Positions 47,905-58,000 of a stretch of DNA of 64,000 nt are shown here, piece by piece; positions within the stretch are counted from its first letter, which is position 1, and each line of letters opens with the position of its first letter. This DNA comes from Notamacropus eugenii. Lineage: Eukaryota; Chordata; Mammalia; Diprotodontia; Macropodidae. The notes beneath the pieces were generated by a model. That model searched no databases, was not told where the DNA came from, and worked only from the letters and a program-made list of their open reading frames with translations. Location: assembly GCF_028372415.1 (NCBI RefSeq), contig NC_092875.1:52832271-52896270 (forward strand). The letters run 5' to 3'. Position numbers and translations under genes: made by a program.

Positions 47905-48579
47905 TTAAGAATCAGGCATCTGCATGTGGAGGGTACTGAGCCTATAGGAAACAAATCTCAGAAACAAGTTTAACAAATGAAAAGCCAAAAAACAAACAAC
48001 TGTGAAAAACTGTGAAATCTTGTGGAGCACCTCTGAAAGTAGGTGCCCTATTTCCCCAATTAATAGAGTCAAAATCAAGTGCTTGTAAGTAGGAGCAGTC
48101 TTCACTATTATATTCCTATGGCAAACTGCAAAGGGAGTATCATAGTATGCATATGCATTTCCAGTCATTATGGCAGTCTTTATTACCTCCTCCTTTAACT
48201 TTCTTATACAGTCCCTAAGTGAATACCAGGGCCTGTCTCCACTAGGCCACATAGAGTCAGTAGGGTACTGCCTACTGCAGCTTTCTGCAGCCAAAGCTAA
48301 CAGATTAGTTGTATTGTTACCTCCTTGCAAACTGTAATCTCTAAAAGTTTGCTGTACAAAATGATTCTGACTGATACCTATAAATTTCAGGCAGTTGATG
48401 GGATCTATAGCTATTCCTCCAGCTCCATCATCACTGATTCTCACCATCCAAGATATTAACAATTCTCCCATCCTTTGGATGAATTTACTCAAAATTTTTG
48501 TGATCTCTTGCTGACTAAAATCCTCAATTATTTCCCTAAACACTGAGTTACCTTCTTGGTTCTCCTGTTTCTGCCTCAC
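47905..48579 (-). pseudogene. Gag-like region of the class III LTR element (fossil)
   Basis: The minus strand encodes a stretch with QEITKILSKFIQRMGELLIS, a DDGAGGIAID block, LALAAESC, WYSLRDCIRKLKEE and TAPTYKHLILTLL. The order resembles ERVL-type Gag (RWDNGA block, then WxxMxxGIQxLRELAV, then RSAPSSYANSLAV), as I remember it. Gag forms the particle shell in such elements. A fossil with no evidence of host use. Confidence 0.6.
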
Positions 48580-49114
48580 TATTGGGTTTGCTTCTGACTT
48601 CTTCCTCTAAACTTCTTCCTCTAAAATTATTTCACTTCCTTTGTCACTGTGGCAACTAGATTGGGTCTGTTCAGAGGTCAGATGAGCATTTCTTTTGTTA
48701 GCCTTCAGCTTCTTCTGAGTTAAATGAGCAGTCTTTCCTTCTGCCTGAGAGCTCCCCAGACTGCTCTTGTACTCTTTTTCCATCTGAATTTTTTCCTTAA
48801 GCAGCTCATCTCTGTTTCTACACATAATATAATATGGTAAGCTATTAATAAAATCCAGCCTCTCCTACTTACCCTTGCCAACTCCTTCCCTGGTCCTATT
48901 GGTATTCCTTGCAAACACCTTTCCAAATCTCCAGGTTCCCCCTCCTGTAACATCTCTTCCCAGTTTTCATAGGGTCCAGTGCTTTGAGCCCACTCCCTTG
49001 CTAGTGAGGGAAACAGTAAAATTTCCCATCCTGGGATATTAATGTCTTCCTCTAAATCATTTCTGCTTCCAAATAGAGATTTTTTACTTGGTGATCCCAT
49101 TCATGACGCCAGAT

Positions 49115-49584
49115 GTATCACCAAGGCAATATTCACAGTGACTATGAATATGCTGGCGTAGTTCTCAATTGCAAAATATAAAAGACCCTCCAAAAAGAAG
49201 GCAGAAGAAAAACATTTATTGAAAGACCAGAAAGACAAATCCCAGAACCAGAAAGCAAAATCTATTATGGTGACAAAGAAATTAATAAACATGATCACAG
49301 CAGAGGAAAAAGCTATTCTCAAACCTCCACTCCCCCAGCCAGGGTCTTCTCAACTGTCAAGTGTCACAATGTGTCAGCTGGCCTGTGTTAGTTGGCCTGC
49401 ATTCTATCCCTTCTCCCCTGACCCCATTCACTCACTTCCTCCCAGTTCCGCTCCATCCTTCCTGTTTTGCCTTTTCAGCAAGCTCCTCCCACCACATGTG
49501 ACCTAGGCTTCCAAGTGATTTAAGCAGATCCTATGGGTCTGTTAATTAAGTAGAAAGATTTTTCCATTTTAAATTACTATTATA
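49115..49584 (-). repeat. 5' LTR of the gag-only element
   Basis: About 470 bp, direct repeat of 47162-47624 with scattered substitutions and small length differences (for example an extra GGCCTGTGTTAGTT-type stretch near 49380). Confidence 0.85.
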
Positions 49585-49585
49585 A

Positions 49586-49612
49586 GTAGGTGCTTAATAA
49601 ATGTTTCCTTCA
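49586..49612 (+). mobile_element. CORE-SINE tail after the LTR element
   Basis: GTAGGTGCTTAATAAATG completes the SINE that stops at 47161. Confidence 0.75.
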
Positions 49613-49860
49613 GACAATTTCCATTTTCCCTGATCTTTGGAATTGTTTCCTTGAAGAAAATGTGCTTAAAAATCAGAGATGTGGAAAAATAGAACAGGCT
49701 CCCACAGGAGGTAGCAGGTTCACTTTCTTTGGAGGTCTTCAAAGAGAAATATGGCTCAGGCCCCTTGTTGGGTCAGCTAGAGGGGAGATTCTTCTCCATG
49801 CATAGTTGGACTAGATCATCTGGAGGACCACTTTCAAGTCTGAGATTCTCAATCAGTGAG
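49613..49860 (+). repeat. CR1/L3-type LINE 3' end
   Basis: CAGGCTCCCACAGGAGGTAG, TTTCTTTGGAGGTCTTCAAA, TTGGACTAGATCATCTGGAG and CAAGTCTGAGATTCT follow the classic CR1/L3 3'UTR order (GGAGGTCTTCAAGC, GGTTGGACTAGATGACCT, CTGAGATTCTG). Confidence 0.75.
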
Positions 49861-50795
49861 AATGAGACAGCAGGTACTGAACTAGTAATTAGTGACATAT
49901 GGACAAAACAAATGAAAAACAAACCAACTATTGACCTACAAGGAATTTATACTCTGTTTTGGGCAATGCTTCTGGCCCAGGTTAGACAAGGACCATGGTA
50001 TATAGGGAGGGACAGCACCCGCAGGTGAGGAGAGTCAGGGTCTTTCTCTGCAAATGGGATAATGGCCTGGCCTCTCAGTGGGCAGCCATTCTCACCAGTC
50101 CCTGCCATTTGGGGGCAGAAGGACATTCAGGGCAAAGAGGCCAATTTGAGGTCTTCCTGACCTCATAGGAGTGAAGTCCCAGAGTCTATGTCCCAAGCAC
50201 TTCTCACTAGCAGCCTGGAGAGAGGTCACTGGTGAAGATGGGGGAGGGGGAGGTGGCCTGGGAAAGCTCTTCTAGAGGATTCTTCGAGTGACAGAGCTGG
50301 ACAGGCCCTGAGACAGGTCTAGTACGACTCTCACCTGAAGCAACAATCCTCTCCTACACTGGCACCAACAGGCATCATCACATAGCCTTTCTCCCCAAAT
50401 ACTTTCGCTGATGGTAAGATCAGTCCTCTTGCCTGAAATGAATAGTTGCCCTAGGTCTGTCATTGTGGTTTTTTTTCTGAGGATTCTCATAGCTCTGACA
50501 CTTACTAAGAGCCTTCTACTTCTGGCGTTCTGGGTTCTATGGACCCTGACAGTTCTTTAGTTCTAGGATCTGTTTTCCCTCTTTGGGAAGCTGCCTTCCC
50601 CCAACCTCTGCCACCTTGACAATCCATGGTCTCATTGGAAACAGCTATGGGCTGACTAAAGCTATTTAAAATGGGTGCTAGACTGGGACAACTGGGTCTC
50701 TTAGGCCAAGGAAGATTTAGGTCTCAGCCAGCATGTTAGATAAGAACTGTCCAGCAATAGATTCTCATCCACCCCATAACCCCCCAACTCCCAGA
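49861..50795. other. Unassigned sequence upstream of the first coding exon
   Basis: No gene seen. 50490-50580 carries weak copies of the SINE-tail unit (AGCTCTGACACTTACT, TGGCGTTCTGGGTTCTA). If the ceramide synthase gene starts at the CpG-rich segment, this is intron 1. Confidence 0.35.
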
Positions 50796-50797
50796 CC

Positions 50798-51000
50798 TCT
50801 AGGTGGCAAATGCAGTGGAAATAGCCCTGGACAAGGAAGCAGGAGACCTGAGTTCTAGGCTCAGATCTGTCATTGACTCACCATGTGACCCTAGGTAAGT
50901 CTCCTCCTATTTTGGTGCTTCAGTTTCTCTATCTGTAAGATGAAGTGGTTAGCCTTTCTTTTAGGATTCTTATAGTTATACGCATTCTCTGTTTCTAAAA
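50798..51000 (+). mobile_element. CORE-SINE/MIR remnant
   Basis: AATGCAGTGGAAATAGCCCT, GAGACCTGAGTTCTAGGCTC, CATTGACTCACCATGTGACC, TCTATCTGTAAGATGAAG and TTAGGATTCTTATAG in order, ending about 100 bases before the first coding exon. Confidence 0.75.
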
Positions 51001-51103
51001 CTGATGATCCGGGTGCACTGACTCTGTGAACTAGCTTGTGAATAATCGACACATGTCTTTCCCTGCTGATTCCTATTGAAACATTTGATGCTTTGTCCTC
51101 AGG

Positions 51104-51276
51104 ATGCTGGACACCCTGTACAAGTCATTTTGGAAGGCTGAATACTGGATGCCCCCCAGGTACACCTGGGCTGATTTGGAAGATTCAGATGGCATCACAT
51201 ACCCTCATCCCAAAGACCTGCTGGCTGCCATTCCCCTGACATTTTTCTTAATAGTCATTAGATATGGCATTGAGAG
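51104..51276 (+). CDS. CERS4: Ceramide synthase coding exon 1 (residues 1-57 and two bases of codon 58)
   Basis: The acceptor CAG ends at 51102 and leaves one base before the ATG at 51104, so the 5'UTR lies almost wholly in an upstream exon. The exon encodes the N-terminal luminal segment and the first membrane segment (LLAAIPLTFFLIVIRYG). It ends GAGAG followed by the donor GTGAGT at 51277. The split codon AG|G gives Arg58. If the upstream exon ends in CAG, as the candidate at 35638 does, the start codon gains an A at -3. Arg19 stands where the CERS N-glycosylation Asn is expected. Confidence 0.9.
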
Positions 51277-54200
51277 GTGAGTCAACTGTGAATAGTTTCC
51301 CCTTAAATCCTTTTATTAAAAAGTTAAAATTGTGTTGATGCCTTTTGTTTTTATGGTTCTTTCAGGATATGCCCTCCCCTGTTCCCAACCCACCCAGTGT
51401 ACTCTTTCACTTCTAACAAAGAAAAAAGTTAATCAAGACCAACTGATGCATCAATCACATCTGAGTGTGTATGCAACATTCTGCATCCATAGGACTCCAC
51501 ATCTGTAAGGAAGGCAGGACAAGTTAATTTCTTCATCTCTTCAAGGGAGAAGTGAGGCAAGATTTGTCATTAAATTAATTAACATTCAAGTTCAACTTAC
51601 ATTATTGCAGTAATTGTGCGTACTGTTCTTAGGAGTTTTACTTCACTCTGCATTAGTTCAGTCAAGTTTTTTAAGTTTCTCTAAATTCCTCAAATTCATC
51701 ATTTTGTTTATTAAATAATTTTCCATTAAATTCATGCACCCCAGTTTATTTAACTATTCCCTAATCAATAGGAATATATTATGCTTCCAGGGGTTTTTTT
51801 GTTGTTGTTTTTTTTGTTTTCTACCACAAAATGTTCTGTTATTAAGATATTCTTATATGTGAGACCTTCCCTTGTGTCACTGACACCCCTGCAGCATTTT
51901 ATATTCCTAGCAATGAGATGCCTGAGTCACATGGTTTCAACAGTTTAGTGACTTTTGTAATATTAATTCAAATTTCTTTCTAGAATATTTGGACCAATTC
52001 AGAGCTCCATCAATATTGTATAATTATGTGTATATTCCCACAACCCCTCTAGCATTGACAATTTCCATCTTTTGTCACGTTGCTATTTTGATGAGCATGA
52101 AGTGAGACATCTGAATTATTTTTCTCTGATTATTAGTGATATGGAGCAACTTTTTTATTTGGCTATTGGCAGTTTATAATTCTTTGGAGAATCTTTTGTC
52201 ATATCCTTAGATGACATCTATTATCAAACTGTTTTGGCTTTCTACATCTTTATTAGTTTTCAATGTATCTTGCACAGAAGATTCTTATCAAAGATACATA
52301 ATGGAGAGATTTTGTTTTCATACTTAAGCGCTTTTTGTTAGGTTTTCATTTTCTTCCGTTTATTCCTTTCCCATTAGTTATGATGCCCTTATTTTGAGTC
52401 TATGATGTACACGAACTTAGTTTTACTGACACCCATTTCATCCTGTTGTGTTTCAACAAGATCTCCTTTGGATCACTAGTGTACGTTCTTTTTTAGTCCA
52501 ACCATCTTATTTTCAGTAGAGAAAACTGAGGTCCAAAGTGGCAAGGTGTTTTACCCATGGTCAAAGAGTGGGCAATAGCAGAAATCCCAACCCAGGTCCT
52601 TTAATTCCAAGTCTAACATTCTTTTCACCACATCACATATTCAAAGTAAGTTTACAAAGTGTTTTCCTCTTAAATCTTGTGAGATTATAATATTTGAATA
52701 TTTAATTACTTTGGGCACCTTCAAGTCTGAGTGGAGTCCTCTAGTGGGTGAATGCCCCAGATTTGAGGAACTCTGCGCATCCATTCCCCTAACATATTTA
52801 CCTCATGAGCCCCTACTGATGTGCTCACCTTTACTAGTCATTCAGAAGACATAACTACTTCAAATCAAAAGCATTTAATAAGGCATTAGGATGAGAAAAG
52901 TAGCCCCACATATCTGGGGCCTAGTCTTCCCAAAATACAATATATCACTGGAAACAATGAACACATATCTGTCAGATTCATGGGAGTTATACATGTAGGC
53001 TATTTGTGTGGAAGGACGATCTTTGGTGTTGCTGGGTTACAGAAATTATGTCCCCTTGACTTAGGTCTTATAGGCTACTGAACAGGCCTGGTCCATGCTG
53101 GTCTAGTTCCTGTCAAATGCTTATAATTTGGCCCCCTGATTTCCTGATCCCCACAGAACTGTGGTCTGCTAGTTTTGACTATGGTATCTTTCTAATACTC
53201 ACAGGTTCTGACTACCTTCCTCAGCTACCATTCGATCAAGATTTTGTTTTTACCTAACTCTTTTAGAAAGACAGAAGAGTCCTTGTTCTGGGAACAGAAG
53301 AAACCTCCACTGGTTTATTCTTTCCTGAAACTTTTCATTTCCCCCAAAATGTTTAGTAGGGGCCCGATTCTTTAGGAGAAAGAACAACAGAGTCCTTCTT
53401 GACACTGAATACCCAGACCACATCTTGTCTTTAGACAACTTATGATACTTGACTTGATCCCTTATATCAGAAACCTCATGCTAACTTAGAGTGAGTTTTC
53501 TATTGATAAGACTTTTGCTCTATTTAAAGGCTTGGGTATATATCAGACAACATTTGCTGACTATCAAGTAGCTCTTGGGATCAGAGTTCCTTAGTTTTTA
53601 AACACTAAATTTTTCCAGTTGTCCCCATGCCAATGACTGGGTTGAAAAAGATACAGAGGCAAGCTGTGCCCAAGGGTAAGGTCTCTGCTTCTTGCTCACC
53701 TACATTCTTGGCACCTTTGCTTGCAGATACAGTGAATCACAGCCATAGAAATATTATCAGATTATAATTGAGCCATGAGAAATGGAGTGGTTCCTTAGCA
53801 TTTTTCTGCCTTGTAGTCAGTTGCAGCTCAATTATAGAACACTACTCCCTTGAAAACTCTTCTATACTTCTGGTAGATGAGCTTGCTTTATTGTCTCATT
53901 AACTTTTGATGTCCAAAACTAATGCCACCTTCACCAGGAAGACTTCCTTGACTTCTTTCCCTCCCTTGTCCCTAATTGCTAATGACCACCTTTTCCTTTT
54001 CACTGATTTGAAACACTTACTATACAATATTATGGATATCTATGTGGGTGCCTTAATCCCACACCAGATCATAAGCTTCTTATTGACAAGGATAGTATCT
54101 TAATTAAAGTCTCTCTCTCCCCCTAGCACTGGGCACTTGGCTTGGTACACGATAAATGCTTACCAAATACTTTTTTTTATTAATTTATTTAACTTTTAAC

Positions 54201-54991
54201 ATTCATTTTCACAAAATTTTGGGTTCCAAATTTTCTCCCCATTTGTCCCCTCCCCCACCCCAAAACACTGAGCATTCTAATTGCCCCTATCACCAATATG
54301 CCCTCTCTTCTATCATCCCTCCCTTCCCTTGTCCCCATCTTCTCTTTTGTCTTGTAGGGCCAGATAACTTTCTATACCCCTTTACCTGTATTTCTTATTT
54401 CCTAGTAGCAAAAACAGTATTCAACAGTTGTTCCTAATACTTTGAGTTCCAACTTCTCTTCATCCATCTCTCCCTCACTACCCATTCCCTTTGGAAGGCA
54501 AGCAATTCAATATTGGCCATATCTGTGTAGTTTTGCAAATGACTTCCATAATAGTTGTGTTGTGTAAGACTAACTATATTTCCCTCCATCCCATCCTGCC
54601 CCCCATTGCTTCTATTCTCTCTTTTGATCCTGTCCCTCCCCAAGAGTGTTGACTTCAAATTGCTCCCTTCTCCCATTGTCCTCCCTTCCATCATCCCCCC
54701 CACCCTGCTTATCCCCTTCTCCCCCACTTTCCTGTATTGTAAGACAGGTTTTCATACCAAAATGAGTGTGCATTTTATCCTTCCTTTAGTGGAATGTGAT
54801 GAGAGTAAACTTCATGTTTTTCTCTCACCTCCCTTCTTTTTCCCTCCACTAAAAAGTCTTTTGCTTGCCTCTTTTATGAGAGATAATTTGCCCCATTCCA
54901 TTTCCCCCTTTCTCTTCCCAATGTATTTCTCTCTCACTCCTCAATTTCATTTTTTTAAGATATGATCCCATCCTCTTCAATTCATTCTGTG

Positions 54992-55036
<45 letters not shown>

Positions 55037-58000
55037 CCCATCCACTACCCAGATACTGAAAAGTTTCAAGAGTTACAAATATTGTCTTTCCATGTAGGAA
55101 TGTAAACAGTTCAACTTTAGTAAGTCCCTTATGCCTTCTCTTTGCTGTTTACCTTTTCATGCTTCTCTTCATTCTTGTGTTTGAAAGTCAAATTTTCTTT
55201 TCAGCTCTGGTCTTTTCATCAAGAATGCTTGAAAGTCCTCTATTTCATTGAAAGACCATTTTTTTCCCCTGAAGTATTATACTCAGTTTTGCTGGGTAGG
55301 TGATTCTTGGTTTTAGTCCTAGTTCCTTTGACTTCTGGAATATCCTATTCCATGCCCTTCGATCCCTTAATGTAGAAGCTGCTAGATCTTGTGTTATCCT
55401 GATTGTATTTCCACAATACTTGAATTGTTTCTTTCTAGCTGCTTGCAATATTTTCTCCTTGACCTGGGAACTCTGGAATTTGGCCACAATGTTCCTAGGA
55501 GTTTCTCTTTTTGGATCTCTTTCAGGAGGTGATCAGTGGATTCCTTGAATACTTATTTTGCCCTCTGGTTCTAGAATCTCAGGGCAATTTTCCTTGATAA
55601 TTTCATGAAAGATGATGTCTAGGCTCTTTTTTTTGATCATGGCTTCCAGTAGTCCCATAATTTTTAAATTGTCTCTCCTGGATCTGTTTTCCAGGTCAGT
55701 TGTTTTTCCCATGAGATATTTCACATTATCTTCCATTTTTTCATTCTTTTGGTTTTGTTTTGTGATTTCTTGGTTTCTCATAAAGTCATTAGCCTCGATC
55801 TGTTCCATTCTAATTTTGAAAGAACTATTTTCTTCAGTGAGCTTTTGAACCTCCTTTTCCATTTGGCGAATTCTGCTTTTGAAAGCATCCTTCTCCTCAT
55901 TGGCTTTTTGAACCTCTTTTGCCAATTAAGTTAGCCTATTTTTCAAGGTGTTATTTTCTTCAGCATTTTCTTGGGTTTCCTTTAGCAAGGTGTTGACCTG
56001 CTTTTCATGCTTTTCTTTCATCTTTCTCATTTCTCTTCCCAGTTTTTCCTCCACCTCTCCAATTTGATTTTCAAAATCCTTTTTGAGCTCTTCAATGGCC
56101 TGAGCCCGTGGTATATTTAGTTTGGATGTGTGGGATACAGAAGCCTTGACTTCTGTGTCTTTCCTTGGTGGTAAGCATTGTTCTTCTTCATCAGAAAGGG
56201 AGGAAATATCTGTTCACCAAGAAAGTAACCTTCTATAGTCTTATTTTTTTTCCCCTTTTCTGGGCATTTTCCCAGCCAGTGACTTGACTTCTGAGTTTTC
56301 TTTCCACCCCCACCTTGCCTCTAGATCCACCCAGCCAGCCCTTGGAGTCTGAGATTCAAATGCTGCTTCCCTGACTCAGGGCTTTGGGAGGGGTGGGGCT
56401 GCTATTCAGTGTGAGATTAAGTTCAGGTGCTCAGGTGGGGGCATGACTGCCACACAGGACTCAGTTCCCTCAGGGGTTAATGCAGAGACCTTCAACAATG
56501 GATCCAAGCTCCTGCCTGCTTTGGGAGCCCCTGTCCCCTGATGCCCCTGCTGCTGCCTCTGAGGGGGCCTGAGTTATGGGGACACCCCACTCCGCTGTCT
56601 GCCACCCAAAAAGACTCTCTCACTGACCGTTGTCACCTGTGGGTGGAGGGACCTGTGCGGCCCCTGGAGATTCTGTCCATGAAGCCTGCTCGGATCTGCT
56701 CCTCTTGGTGCCATGTGGCCAAGGCAGGGCTGGGCTCTGCTCTGGGTCTGGTGCATGATGGACCTTTTGTGTCAGGTTTTCAGGTCTCTCTGGAACAGAA
56801 ATCTCGTCCACTCTGTTGTTCTGTGGCTTCTGCTGCTCCAGAATTTGTTGGGAGTTCTTCTTTACAGATATTTTATGGGCTGTGGGTTTGGAGCTAGCAT
56901 ATGTGTGTCTTTCTACTCCACCATCTTGACTCCTCCCCCCTCCTCCCCCCCATATCATCGCTTACCAAATACTTAACAAATTTAAGGGGAGGAGAATGTT
57001 TCCTCTTTGGTTGTAGCCCCAGAATCTTGGGGAACTCATCTAATCCACTGATGAGGATGTTAGTGCCCCCTATTCTGACAGCCCAGGACTTCCTCCCGTA
57101 AGGAAAATATATGATGCTCTTCTCCCACAGGCTAAATATCTAACATGTGCCCCACAGGAACCCCATCCTCTTCATACATCCTCCTCCCATTCTCCCTGCC
57201 CCAGGCTATGCCAATTCAGCTGTGGTAGGTGAGTTGGAGGGCAAGATTTAGCAGAGGGCTCCCAAAGGGCAATAAATAAGAGACTTCCTGCATACTTAGC
57301 TCCTCTTGTCTCCTTTCACAGGATCATAGGACTGCCCTTAAGCAGAGCCATGGGTGTGCGTGACACCCGCAGGATCAAGGTTACTCCCAATCGCATCCTG
57401 GAGTCATTTTTCTGGACCCAGAGTAAGAATCCCAAAAAGGTGAGCAGATGCCACATTTTGATAACATTAAGGATCCTATAAGGTTTAAGACTCCACCTAC
57501 TTCAGCAGGGCAGTCTCTGATGTTCAGTGGTCCTTGAATAAGAAGTGGGTGAGATGGGAGGTGCTATGTGTCCAGAGTTCACTCAGACACCTGCTCTCTG
57601 TGTTCCTCTTTCTTCTAGAGAGGGGGATACTCTGAGCATCAAGTTGTATCAACCTCTAACCTCAGAGAGGATTGAGTTCAGTAGAACTGAGTTCTAATCC
57701 CACCTCTGCTGCTGGCTTACTTTCTAACCTTAGTCAAATCACTTGACTTTTTAGTTGTTTTATCTGAAAAATGAGGGAATGATCTCCAAAGTCATTCTTA
57801 CCTTTGCCATTCTGTGTTCTATAGACATGGTTTTCTCCCTGTGAGTCATTCCCAATACCCTATCTCCATATTCAATTGGTTACCAAGTGTTGTTGATTCT
57901 GATTCCATAACTTCTCCTGAAACTATCCCCTTCTCTCCACTCTTCCCACAGTTACTTTAATTCATGCCCTCACCTCCTTTGCCTCCGCCCCCCCCACCAT

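Larger units (their letters stand above)
47162..49584 (-). mobile_element. LTR retrotransposon, class III (ERVL/MaLR-like), gag-only fossil
   Basis: Two direct LTRs (47162-47624 and 49115-49584) flank a 1.5-kb interior on the minus strand. A primer-binding-site-like TGGCGTCATGAATGGG follows the 5' LTR (about 49097-49113) and a polypurine tract GGGGAGGAA precedes the 3' LTR (47625-47634). The interior encodes gag-like sequence only; no protease, reverse transcriptase or env is visible. At 2.4 kb it fits a non-autonomous MaLR-like derivative of ERVL. GTAG at both edges is a candidate target duplication inside a CORE-SINE tail. The element is broken in a few places; the LTRs differ at scattered sites, so it is not recent. 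Confidence 0.8.

Noticed and set aside
47905-48579. Possible domesticated gag gene (224-codon frame)
   Set aside because: It sits between paired LTRs of a small fossil element, with no splice sites, promoter or conservation evidence for host use. Kept only as a fossil gag region.
56280-56950. GC-rich block as a second host promoter or CpG island
   Set aside because: It is the 5'UTR of a retrotransposed HAL1-like copy. It may have its own internal promoter, but I see no evidence that the host gene uses it.
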